The notes under the pieces are model-generated. The model did no database searches. It saw only the letters and a list, made by a program, of their open reading frames with translations, and had not been told where the DNA came from. Of a stretch of DNA of 64,000 bases, positions 34,001 to 45,600 are shown piece after piece (within the stretch, counting starts at the first letter, position 1; each line of letters opens with the position of its first letter). Made by a program: the position numbers and the translations under genes. The DNA is from Morella rubra (lineage: Eukaryota > Streptophyta > Magnoliopsida > Fagales > Myricaceae): NCBI GenBank assembly GCA_003952965.2, contig CM025853.1:9086541-9150540 (forward strand). The letters run 5' to 3'.

Positions 34001-36456
34001 GTCTCTCTTTAGAAATTTATAGAAAATCTAAAGTTCGACTAATTATAGGTAATAAATGATATACAATGTACTTACACTGAAGAAAACTGGAACAAATTTT
34101 AATTTGCTATGTAGAAAAGCTAGGTTTTAGATGTTGGGGTGGGCCCAAAGGGGGGCAGGCTGAGGACAAATACATGTAAAAAAAAAAAAAAAAGACATAA
34201 CTAAGGGGCCAAGGGGGGGCAGCCGCCCGGGCTTGCCCCCCTTGCGTCCGCCACTGCCTGTGAGACAACATAGTATAACTATGAGACCATTCAATATTAA
34301 CGCAATCACATAGTCTCCACAAATATTGCAAAAATTAGAAAAGTGATTCGGATTTGTATATAGATATGTAGTTCATATGACATGGATCAGATTTTGGTAT
34401 GTGTTGGTGCTTTTGTGCTTCTTTGTATAGAATTTGGTTTGTTGGTGGATATGTAATAGTTTAGTCATTCAATTGTCTGATTACCAAAAGATTTTCTTCC
34501 CCGAATTTTCATTTCCCTAAATTATTGAAAGTTTAATTTAGTAAGGGGATATGAGAATATGGTGTAAATATTTTCTGTTGATATCTCTTTAGTTGAAAAC
34601 TAAAATTTTAGATTGCAAGATTGTGATCTCCACAAAACTTGTTCTAAAAGCTTCTACTTTCAGAGCCTTTTTTTTTTCGTGAGTGATACGAAGAGCTGAG
34701 GAGGCATCAAAGCCAAAACAGTGAATCAACTATGCAACTCCTAGGGTCCAGAAAGGAAAATGTCAAGAATTACATGTTTTACCTCACTTATATATACTGC
34801 ATTCATATTTCGAGTGAAGGGGGAGCAACTGAACAATTCTTTACTGGACCTTGTCCTACGTGCATCAGTTATGTGCATATGGGTTCTGATGCTGTAAGAA
34901 GATCTAGTGTACACTGTAGAGCCAAAAGAAGAGGAAAGAGACGCAAGTACATATATTATGTAGCAGATTGTATTCGTACATAATTGCTCAATCCAATCCT
35001 AGTTAGACATGACATACTTGAAAATGAGTTATATTATGCATAAAGCATATTCATGTTAATGTGCTTACATTTCTGGTGGACTTTCAGGTAGCTGCTCTCA
35101 AAGACACTATTGCAAAAAAAGATGAGGAGATTGAACGGCTGCAATTACTTAAAGATCATAAAAATGTGTACTCAGGTGTCGACAGTGAGAAGCAAAGGAC
35201 TTCTCTGAGAAGCCTGAAAGCATCAGCTAGTAGAGGTTTAGGACTTACTGAGAAAGCAGCTTCTGATCTCGACAATTGTTCGGAGTTCAGTGATAAGCAT
35301 TCCGAATCGGATTCCCAGCAGTCCATGGATGACCTTAAATGCCAAAATGAATCTCTCCGGCGATCAACAGTTGCCGTAAGGGACATAGGTCGGAATATTC
35401 CGGCAGATGCAGATATTTTAGGATTTGGAGATGCAGAGTATGAGAGATTCAGTGACGTATCTGATGGTGGTCTTTCTGTGGGAACAGAAACTGATGGATC
35501 TGCAGAACACACTATCTTCAGTGAAGGCACAAAACCGTTAAATGATCTGGAGAAGTGAGTAGTACTTATCTTTTTATAGCTTTGGCCGCTTCCCTTAAAG
35601 TTTATGACAGTGAGAAAAATGAGGATAAACCGTTGCTTCATTTTATCCCCTTTTAAAATATAGGATGTGCTTTTTCAGGAAAGTTTTGTTTCGTAATTGA
35701 TCTTTGATAACCTAGACAGAAATCAATTGAGATAACAAGACTTTTTGGTGCTTATAGTACTTAAAACAAGACAGATATGTGTCAGAGATCATTCCATTTT
35801 TTGCTCTTTATTAGGTATTCCGTTGTTCATTAGAAGGGCATTTCATGCATGCTTTTTTATTTTTGTCCGTCATGAATCATCAAGTCACTGTTGTTCTTAA
35901 AACATCTAGCTCCTGGTCCAATTGATCAAAAAAGTTCTTTTTTCTTTCATTCAGAAGGCTATTAATTCAGTAAACCAATGTTACTGAAATTACGTTCTGA
36001 AAGTCATACTGCCTGTTTTGGAGAAGATATCATCTCGGTGATGTCAAAGTGGGGTTAATGATGTGGCAAAGTTCATAACCCCGCATGCCTGCTCAAATAT
36101 ACATGGGGCTAATTCGCGATGAATGCTGAACTGAACCTTGGTTTTGAGAGTCTAATGAGATGATATGATATTCTATGTTTATGTTAATCCTATAACTATT
36201 TTATGCAGGCCTAAACTTAAAATTCCCCGAGCCACACAAAAATCAGGGCGAATTGCATCAACTACAGTGTCAGTGACCAAGGACTCTCTGAAGGTGTCGT
36301 CAAGTACGTAGAGTTGCAGCTTAATTGCTATTACTCTAAATGTATTTTTAGTGTTTTCCTTGCTGAGCAATTAAAATTAACCTACACTTTCTCCTTTCAG
36401 ATCTTCAAAGAACTGGCAGCTCTTCTTCACTCAAGCCTCCCAAAAGATGGGTGTAA
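28049..36456 (+). CDS. KIN14: Kinesin-14 motor with N-terminal calponin-homology domain
   Basis: Microtubule motor of the plant CH-domain kinesin-14 clade (At1g63640/At5g41310-like), expected to link actin and microtubules and move to minus ends. My exon model of 21 exons: 28049-28157, 28243-28400, 28503-28610, 28897-29119, 29435-29562, 29654-29737, 29886-29963, 30048-30140, 30277-30306, 30475-30816, 30904-30985, 31072-31167, 31246-31425, 31639-31745, 31834-32012, 32219-32383, 32473-32726, 32868-33031, 35088-35554, 36209-36303, 36401-36456. All phases agree and give 1065 residues. CH domain is at about 37-125, coiled coil at about 310-480, then the kinesin-14 neck [11 protein letters not shown] near 511. 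The motor follows with P-loop [11 protein letters not shown] (about 596-606), switch I NERSSRSH (about 713-720) and switch [10 protein letters not shown] (about 744-751). The Ser-rich tail ends KPPKRWV. The intron after exon 15 is AT-AC. ATG 28049 is the first in frame. No lesion was seen. Confidence 0.92.
32013..32218 (+). other. AT-AC (U12-type) intron 15 of the kinesin gene
   Basis: The 5' splice site is ATATCCTTT, the exact U12 AT-AC consensus. A branch site TTCCTTGAC lies at 32202-32210, matching the U12 consensus TTCCTTRAC. The intron ends in AC nine bases after the branch adenosine. Removing it restores the motor frame exactly (AA/A Lys, then [11 protein letters not shown]). No AG acceptor exists between about 32167 and the exon, so a GT-AG alternative does not work. 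Confidence 0.88.
33619..33791. mobile_element. Small foldback element (MITE) in kinesin intron 18
   Basis: The left arm GGCGTTTGTTGCC (33619-33631) and right arm GGCAAACAAACGCC (33778-33791) are inverted copies around about 150 bp of AT-rich sequence that is itself weakly palindromic (AAAATTTT words). No clear target duplication was found. Confidence 0.55.
33805..34264. mobile_element. Short hAT-type MITE in kinesin intron 18, with target duplications
   Basis: The element spans 33813-34256 (444 bp). Its left end is CAGTGGCGAAACC and its right end GTCCGCCACTG; it is flanked by CCTGTGAG at 33805-33812 and again at 34257-34264. The eight-base duplication and CAGTGGCG ends place it with the hAT-type element in the CNL pseudogene. 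It sits in the longest kinesin intron (33032-35087) and does not touch coding sequence. Confidence 0.85.
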
Positions 36457-37112
36457 ACTGTAAAGTAGAAGGCTGTCATTAGATTCTCTCGTTTTCTCTT
36501 CTTTTTTTCTCTTTTTTACATCTCTTTTCCTTAATTCCACACACACATATAAAATATTACAAACCTTATAGTTTGTATATTCTGTTCAGTGGTTTTGCAC
36601 TGTCAGGTAGCTTCTGTAATTATACAAGCTCTGAGGCCTCTTGCCTCTCCCAGTTGTTTCCCTTTCCCTGTAGATCTTGTTCAAATTGGGTATCGGTTTG
36701 TATATTGAAAAATGACAGATCTCGAGTTTCTAATGACTTTTTATAAGTATCCATATGTGCATGTTTATCCCAGTGTTGTCCTAGCATATCCATGGTAGCT
36801 TAATACCTAATGTGCAAGGGACAATCTTGCTCAGGTGCTATATTGCCAAGTAGTTGAAAATATTAAGGGAAATTTCATTTATAATCATTAGGTTTTACTC
36901 CATTTTGAGAAAAGGTCACTAGGTTTCAAAATGAAAGAATAAGTCACTGAACGCAAGAATAAGTCCATTTTGGTTCCCATCGTGTCACTTCACCTTCGTA
37001 AATGCAGAACATATACAACACCATCAGTTCATAAATGTAGGGTATTATAAAAACATATGACTTCGCAGCACCAAAAAGAAACTTACATTGATGTGAACAG
37101 TTGAAAACTCTG
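36457..37112. other. Kinesin 3' flank and gap to the next CNL gene
   Basis: Contains the kinesin 3' untranslated region, with a TTTTCTTCTTTTTTTCTC tract after the stop and AT-rich sequence. The kinesin and CNL copy A are convergent here. No other gene was seen. Confidence 0.5.
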
Positions 37113-40100
37113 CTAGAAAAAATCAGAAATACACAATTTGAGCTCTAAGTCGTGGATAAATCTGTTGTCAACTACAACGCAAGGTATATGGGCTATCTTG
37201 GACAACTCTTGTCTATCTCTCCTGCACCGTTCACTTAGCAAAGGACAACTATTGATATCGAGTTGCAGAAGTGAGGGAGGAAGGCCCTCCTTTGGGAGCG
37301 ATATGATCTTAGGGCAGCTAGAGATCTTCAGTTGGTTCAGAGATGTGAGGCTCTCTAAGCCCTTCGAAGACAGGTGTTCCAGGTTTGGAAAATGTGCAAT
37401 GGAGAGAATTGAGAGAGAGGCTGGGAGCATCATCGTCCCATTCTTCTTGTCCACCGGAAAAGAGACAAGATCTGGATATCCACCATGAATGGAGAGTTTC
37501 ACCAGAGAGGTGAGTCGTTGCAACCCCCACTCAAACATTGGCTTATAGATCTTCAGGTCCTCCAACACTAGTGTTTTCAAGTTGGTGGGTAAACCCCCTT
37601 CCGAAAAGGACTGAATTTCCGGGCAACATCTTATTTCCAGTTCTCGAAGAGAAGTGAGACTGTTCATGCAGTTAGGCAAAGCCATGAGCTTCTTGCAATT
37701 GTAGAGGCGAAGAACTCTCAGGTCCGCAGGCAACCCTTCTTCTGGGAAGTAAGAAATATTTGGACACCTATAAATTTGAATCTGACGAAGTTGGCAGAGC
37801 CTGCGTAGGCCCTGCGGTAAGAACTTCAGGCTGTAGCAATTCAAAATCTTCATGCATTCAAGAGTTGTGTTATGGTGCAACCACTCTGCTATTGACTCCA
37901 ACATTGGACAAGAATGAATCTCGAGATGTTTAAGTGCTGTTGGCAAATTGCCTCTTGATGACAAGCGTACAAGCTCTGAGCATTCCCTAATAAGAGGTGC
38001 GTAAGCGTGGCAGGTAACTCACCGCTTGAAGATAAGGACTTGAGAGATGGACACGATTTGATGTCCAAGTGCTGAAGAAGAGTCGTTCTACTGCAGTTGT
38101 CCTCACGAGGCATCACTGAAGAAGGACCCTCTCCCTCGTCTAGCAAACACTGCAGATTCTTACAATGAGAGACTTCGAGCCGTTTAAGAGTCTGTGGTAG
38201 TTGTCCTGTCGCAAAGTACTTCATAGAATCACAACGAGTGACAAATAATTGCTCAAGACATGTACCTTTGCTAGTGAGCATCATTCCCCCGAGTAATAAT
38301 GACTTCAGACGACTGCAGTTTCTTATTCGAATTACTTTCAACATAGAGGCAAAACCAGACAGTGGGAAGGAAACTACTGTTGAGCAGTCTTCGATATACA
38401 ACTCTCTCAGGAATGTGAGCCTCTGCAGCCCCAGGGGAATCTTCTCCCACAACTTTGTGAGCTCTTGACAACCAACGATCTTCAAATATTCCACTTTGCT
38501 CAGGCCACGCATTAGCTTTGTTGTTACGAAACTGAAGTCTGAAATTTTGGAAAGAATAATTGAGTTTGGTAAGCCGAAGTCAACTGGACTTCCCCACTCC
38601 ATTCTTTTGCATCCCTCAATTACTATCATGCGCAGCCTTGGGCAGTTCAAAACTGAAACCTCCAGCTTCCCACATCCGTGAATCACAACCTTTGTCGCCT
38701 TTGGTAGATGGTTTGGCAATTGCCCCACGAGTTGGGGGCATCTTATGATTGAAAGCTCGTGCAAACTAGCAAATCCATCGCCCCCAAGAGGAATCCAGTT
38801 TCCCATTTCGACATATTCTCAAAACGTAGAGTCTCCATGGATTGAAAAGGTCTCGAGCTACTTCCCCCATAAAACTCATGGCCAATACTTTTCACCCTAG
38901 ACATTCCTTTAATGAGAAGATCTTTGAGAAGGGGCAGTTGCCCAACAGGTGGCAAGAAAGTACACTTACACAATCTTCAATTCTCAGGAGCACTAATTGG
39001 AAAATGAAGGATCCCCTATCCAAGTTGGAAACTCGTTCCACCAAGCACTTAATGGTAAGCCTTGTCAACTTCGCATTAGGCTTTAGCATGTTAAGCACTT
39101 CCAGCTGGATTGTCCATCTTGAGCTTCAGCAAAACCAGAACTCCATTCCATCGCAAGTTCACGAAGCCCTTGCTTATTAGTTAAATTAGCATCTCTTGCA
39201 TCTTGTGCTTCAAATACATTCTCCAAGTTTGAAATGCAGAGTGCTCCACGAAGATGAATAAGGGCCCTAGCTCTCCATTCCGAGAAACTGCCTTTGCCCA
39301 CAACAAAATCGCTCATTGTTTGGAGACTACTCAAGACCTATTCCTGAAGGCATTCCTTCCAATAATTTTGATCCAGAAATATTCAAATGACGAGGTTGAT
39401 AAGGTAACGAAATTCTGCAGGCAAGCTCTTCAGAAAAGGACAATCTTTAATAATAATGTTTGCAAATAGTAGAGAAAACTTATTGAATCGGGCAAGCTTC
39501 TGAGTGTGTTCGAGAAAGGTCAAGATATCTTAAATGCTTTAGATCACCAACAGAGCTTGGTAGATCAGTTATGCGGTACCCACTCAGAGAAAGCACCCGC
39601 AGGCTTCGTAATTTAGGCAGCAGATGAAAAATTATGTAATAAGACAAGTAACAGTACCCTAGATATCGTGGCATCAGGGGTAGGAAGGTCCGCAGATGCT
39701 CAAAGTCAGATATCGTCTCAAACTTCTCTTGCCATCATATCTGCTAACAACATAAGATAAATGGCGAACTTTTCTTGAAATTTTGCACCTCCTCATGCTC
39801 CAAGTTAGTCCCAACTAAAATAGCTTTTCCTGCAACCCACCGAGCAGGTCACTTGTGAGGTCGTGCATCACGAATCGTGATTTATCACTGCTTGATTCCA
39901 GGAAAAGTGACCTTGACACAGATCACTAAAATACTCTGCGCCAAATCTTCCATCATTGCTCCTTTCTCCTTGATGTATCAGACCTTCCGCCATCCACAAC
40001 AGTACCAATTGCTTCTCCTCAAACTCGTAGTCCTTTGGGAATACTGAACAATAGGCAAAGCACCTCTGCAGATGATGAGGAAGATGGTGGTAGCTCAATC

Positions 40101-41328
40101 TTAACACGGGCAAAATGTCAGTTTCCTTGCCGGTGAATCCACATGTTACTGCTAAGTATATCTTCACACTCATCTAGCCCTTTACCTCGTAAATGGCACC
40201 AAGAGTCCTTGCTGTCAAAGGCAAACCACTGCACCTTTCAACGATTTTCTGACGAATTATTCCCAAATCTGCAGATGTATCACTACTTCCATTCATCAAG
40301 GCATGCTGCTTAAATATTTCCCAACAATCTTCTTCTGATATGAACTCCAGATTGTGAGACTCAGCTGCTCCCATCATCTTTCCAACGTTCGTATTGCGAG
40401 TGGTCACAATTATTTTACTCCCCAGTGCTCCAGCCCTGAATGGGGGTTGCAATGCTTCCCACAGTCCGTAATCCTCATTCCAGAGATCGTCTAAAACAAA
40501 TAAGAACTTTTTGCCCTCTAATTCATATGCCAGCTTTACCTGAACATCGTTTAATTCCTTCAGATTACAAGGGTGCGAAGTGATTGATTCAAGGATCGCT
40601 TTGGTTATTCTAGAAACATCGAAGTCATCAGACACAGAGACCCAGGCTTTTAGATCGAAATGTTCAATTGAATCATCATTGAACACAAGCCGAGCAAGTG
40701 TCGTTTTTCCCACCCCCGCCATGCCAGCTATAGAAACTACGTTAAAATTGACATCGGTTGGTTCTTTCCTTAGAAGGAGTTCGAGTATCTTCTCTCTATC
40801 TCTATCCCTTCCAATGGCAGGTCCATATGGCATACATGTGCTAGAGGGTCTTCGCCATGTCCTTCTACACAATCCACCGTCTTTCAACCCGAATCTGTCT
40901 TTTCTTTCACAAATTGTTTTAGCCGGCCATAATACTGTTTATCTTGGAGTCCATCCTAACGTCATACTTCATAGCATGGAACTAAAACCACTCAAAGGGG
41001 CAGGTATCAAGTTTCTCACCTACTTGTGCTAGCCAGATTCTCTGCCTTGAACTTGCGCTGCAAGACTTCAATGGCAAAGTCGTCAAGTAAGTCCTCCAGA
41101 TCGTAAGCCAAATCTCTGAGATCATCAAGCCAGATTTTCACAGCCACTCCGTAATTTGCTTCTCTCCGCGTCATGGAGGACCAACTGAATTGCAGAGAAT
41201 GTTTGCCTCCACTTTTCTAGCTTTTTGCGGATTCCCTCCCGGAATACCAAGCTGAGAAACTCACGGGACGCCAACCTATCGAACAGCACCTGAAGGAACG
41301 CCGTCAGAAAGATCTCCCCGACGTCCAT
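37113..41328 (-). pseudogene. CNL resistance-gene homologue, tandem copy A
   Basis: Same gene as copy B (42589-46757) with many small lesions. The coiled-coil start MDVGEIFLTAFLQVLFDRLA (41328) is frameshifted after about 50 residues. NB-ARC motifs are readable at 40887-40174: P-loop GMAGVGKTTLARLVFND, kinase-2 FLFVLDDLWNEDY, RNBS-B GSKIIVTTRN and a GLPL variant [36 protein letters not shown] follows. LRRs run in several frames from 39674 to the natural end at 37113. The LRR half (37.1-38.9 kb) is nearly clean apart from frameshifts near 37998 and 38800. The N-terminal half (39.0-41.3 kb) has many single-base deletions relative to copy B. It retains the C-terminus missing from copy B. Some of the breaks may be assembly errors. 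Confidence 0.85.
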
Positions 41329-42638
41329 ACCTTCATTTGTGGAAAAGATTAGGAGAATCAGTTAAAGTATGGAAGGACGGTTACTAGATAAGCTATCACG
41401 CATAGAGGGCACCAGTTAGCTCTTTTACATCTGCGGCAGCTTCAGAACTGCTTTTTTTTTCTTTTCTTTTCTTTTTCAGAACAAGTACCTTCCATTACTA
41501 ATAGTTAAAAGAGTTCATACAAACATCCAAAATTCCCGATCCAACTGTCTCAACGACAAAGTAAATTGCACAATCGTGAAAGACCGACATACCAAGACCA
41601 CGCCAGTAAAAACCAGTGAAACAGAAGCACACCATTACATATATAATATACGTGTTCTGTAAAAGCTGCAAAAAAAAAAAAAAAAGGACTAACCCGGTTT
41701 AGCTGCCGACATGTTTGAAGAGGTCTTTTCAGTTGGCGAAGTAGAAGACTGGGTGGAGCCTGAGGTGGAGGAACTTGATGCAGGCGCAGGAGAATGACAG
41801 GAACACCACTCTGTACACGATCCGTAGAGGCGGAGGAATAGCCTCTGGCGTGCGAGAGAGCGAGAGAGAGAGAGAGAGGGGGGGGGGGGGGGGGGGTGAG
41901 AAGAGAAACAGGCAGACTCGTTCCAGGAACTTATACCAAGAAAAAAAAAATAGTTCCAGGAACTCATCGCTTACATTTCAAACGGTTTTCTGTGTTTGCT
42001 TTTTTTTAAAGTAGCGTAGATTCTGATAAAAAAATTTGTTTAATGTTGTTAGATTTTATAAAAATTTTTATTAAAAATTGTTGAATTTAAAAAATGTTAG
42101 AATTTATAAAAATTATTAGAATAATAAAAATTAATTGTGAAATTTTTTTAAAAAATTTTAACGAATCAAACATAACCTAATTGTAGGTCTTTTCACTTGT
42201 AATTATCGGTGTATTTTTTTTTTTTTTTTACTTTTCTTCAGGTTTCAATGCTATTCCACACTTTTCTTTTGCATTGACTGTCTAACACCCCTCTCTAGTA
42301 AATTCAATGTCATAGGCAGTGTAAAACGAAGACCGATATTTCATATCAACCTTCCTCGAAGCTTAAAAAAACAGATATATCACTTTCTCCCTTCTAATAA
42401 TTAATAATTAATGTTAGACTCCCAACTAACTTATATATCAACTGTCAATATAGTTATCCTTTACACTCTATGCGAATATCTTATATTTTAAAATAAATAG
42501 AAAATAAAGCATGTGACACAAGTTGAATTATGATAGGTATAAAGTGTAAACTTATTAATCATTTTAAATACCATCTAATGTGTTATATTTAATAATTTAA
42601 GATATAACTAATTAATAAGTAATAGTTAAATAGTGCAG
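37237..42638 (-). repeat. Tandem duplication unit A (about 5.4 kb)
   Basis: Homologous to 42668-48080 in direct orientation. It begins AGCAAAGGACAAC and ends TTAAATAGTGCAG. It covers all but the last C-terminal residues of the CNL gene, its leader and about 1.3 kb of 5' flank. Confidence 0.88.
41329..42638 (-). promoter_or_regulatory. Leader and promoter flank of CNL copy A
   Basis: 5' flank with a GA repeat running into about 19 G residues (41860-41896), a run of T and short AT-rich repeats. A possible leader exon on the minus strand ends near 41695 with a donor-like CCGG/GTTAGT. The equivalent region of copy B is 46758-48080, with a shorter G-run of about 12. The promoter position is inferred. 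Confidence 0.45.
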
Positions 42639-45600
42639 CAATTGGAACCCCACTTGGAGTTAAACTAAGCAAAGGACAACCATTGATATCGAGTTGCATA
42701 AGTGAGGGAGGCAGGCCCTCCTTTGGGAGCGATATGATCTTAGGGCAAGTAGAGAGCTTCAGTTGGTTCAGAGATGTGAGGCTCTCAAAGCCCTTGGAGG
42801 ACAGGGATTCCAGGTTTGGAAAATGCCCAATGGAGAGAATTGAGAGAGAGGTTGGAAGCAGCATCGTCCCATTCTTCTTGTCCACCGGAAAAGAGACAAG
42901 ATCTGGATATCCACCCTGAATGAGAGTTTGACCAGAGAGGTGAGTCGTTGCAACCCAAACTCAAACATTGGCTTATAGAACTTCGGGTCCTCCAACACTA
43001 GTGTTTTCAGGTTGGTGGGTAAACCCCCTCCGAAAAGGACTGAATTTCCGGGCAACATCTTATTTCCAGTTCTCGAAGAGAAGTGAGACTGTTCATGCAG
43101 TTAGGCAAAGCCATGAGCTTCTTGCAATTGTAGAGGCGAAGAACTCTCAGGTCCGTGGGCAACCCTTCTTCTGGGAAGGAGGAAATATTTGGACACCTAT
43201 AAATTTGAATCTGACGAAGTTGGCCGAGCTTGTGTAGGCCCTGCGGTAAGATTTCAGGCTGCGGCAATTAAAAATCTTCACGCATTCAAGAGATGTGTTA
43301 TGGTGCAACCCCTCTGCTATCAACTCCAGCATTGGACAGAATGAATCTCGAGATGTTTAGTGCTGCAGGCAAATTGCCGCTTGATGACAAGCGTACAGCT
43401 CAGAGCATTCCCTAATAAGAAGGTGCGTAAGCGTGAGGTAACTCACCGCTTGAAGATAAGGACTTGAGAGATGGACACGATTTGATGTCCAAGTGCTGAA
43501 GAAGAGTTGTTCTACTGCAGTTGTCCTCATGAGGCATCACTGAAGAAGGACCCTCTCCCTCGTCTAGCAAACACTGCAGATTCTTACAATGAGAGACTCG
43601 AGCCGTTTAGTGTCAGTGGAAGTTGTCCTGTCGCAAAGCACTTCATAGATCACAACGAGCGACAAATAATTGCTCAGACATGTACATTGCTACTGAGCAT
43701 AATTCCCCTTAATGACTTCAGACGATTGCAGTTTCTTATTCGAATTACTTTCAACATAGAGGCAAAACCAGACTGTGGAAAGGAAACTAGTGTTGGGCAG
43801 TCTTCAATATACAACTCTCTCAGGAATCTGAAATTCTGCAGCCCCAGGGGTATCTTCTCCCACAACTTTGTGAGCTCATGACAACCAACAATCTTCAAAT
43901 ATTCACTTTGCTCAGGCCACGCATTAACCTTGTGTTTCGAAACTGAACTCTGAAATTTTGGAAAGAATATCGAGTTTGGTAGCCGAAGTCAACTGGATTT
44001 CCCACTCCATTATTTTGCATCCCTCAATACCATCATGCGAGCTTGGGCAGTTCAAAACTGAAACCTCAAGTTCCCACATCCGTGAATCACAACCTTTGTC
44101 GCCTTTGGAAGATGGTTTGGCAATTGCCCCACGAGTTGGGGGCATCTTATGATTGAAAGCTCGTGCAACTAGCAAATTGATCGCCCCCAAGAGGAATCCA
44201 GTTTCCCATTTCGGCATATTCTCAAAACGTAGAGTCTCCAGGGATTGAAAAGGTCTCGAGCTACTTCCCTATAAAACTCTGGCCAATACTTTTCACCCTA
44301 GACATTCCTTTAATGAGAAGATCTTTGAGAAGGGGCAGTTGCCCAACAGGTGGCAAGAAAGTACACTTACACAATCTTCAATTCTCAGGAGCACTAAATT
44401 GGAAAATGAAGGATCCCCTATCCAAGTTGGAAACTCGTTCCACCAAAGCACCTTAATGGTAAGCCTTGTCAACTTCGCATTAGGCTTTAGCATGTTAAGC
44501 ACTTCCAGCTGGATTTGTCCATCTTGAGCTTCAGCAAAATTGGAACCCATTCCATTGCAAGTTCACGAAGCCCTTGCTTATTAGTTAAATTAGCGTCTCT
44601 TGCATCTTGTGCTTCAAATACATTCTCCAAGTTTGAAATGCAGAGTGCTCCACGAAGATGAACTAAGGGCCCTAGCTCTCCAATTCCGGAGAAACTGCCT
44701 TTGCCCACAACAAAATCGCTCATTGTTTGGAGACTACTCAAGACCTATTCCTGAAGGCATTCCTTCCAATAATTTTGATCCAGAAATATTCAAATGACGA
44801 AGGTTGATAAGGTAACGAAATTCTGCAGGCAAGCTCTTCAGAAAAGGACAATCTTCTAATAATAATGTTTGCAAATAGTAGAGAAAACTTATTGAATCGG
44901 GCAAGCTTCTGAGTTGTGTTCGAGAAAGGTCAAGATATCTTAAATGCTTTAGATCACCAACAGAGCTTGGTAGATCAGTTATGCGGTACCCACTCAGAGA
45001 AAGCACCCGCAGGCTTCGTAATTTAGGCAGCAGATGAAAAATTATGTAATAAGACAAGTAACAGTACCCTAGATATCGTGGCATCAGGGGTAGGAAGGTC
45101 CGCAGATGCTCAAAGTCAGATATCGTCTCAAACTTCTCTTTGCCATCATATCTGCTAACAACATAAGATAAATGGCGAGCTTTTCTTGAAATTTTGCACC
45201 CTCCTCCTGCTCCAACTTAGTTCCCAACCTAAAGTAGCTTTTTCCTGCAACCCACTGAGCCAGGTCACTTGTGAGGTCATGCATCACGAATCGTGATTTA
45301 TCACTGCTTGATTGCAGGAAAAATGACCTTGACAGCAGATCACGAAAATACTCTGCACCTAAATCTTCCATCAATTTGCCCCTTTCTCCTTGATGTATCA
45401 GACCTTCCGCCATCCACAACAGTACCAATTGCTTCTCCTCAAACTCGTAGTCCTTTGGGAATACTGAACAATAGGCAAAGCACCTCTTCAGATGATGAGG
45501 AAGATGGTGGTAGCTCAATCTTAACACGGGCAAAATGTCACTTTCCTTGTGCGGTGAATTCCACATGTTACTGCTCAGTATATCTTCACACTCATCTAGC

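Noticed and set aside
33813..34256. Extra kinesin exon in intron 18
   Set aside because: This segment is a hAT-type MITE with target duplications; exons 18 and 19 join in phase without it.
35156..35641. 161-codon frame on the minus strand
   Set aside because: It is a shadow of kinesin exon 19.
41689..41967. Pro-rich frames over the GA/G microsatellite (also 47117-47392)
   Set aside because: Frame and length depend on the homopolymer. A leader exon is possible, but no protein family is recognisable.
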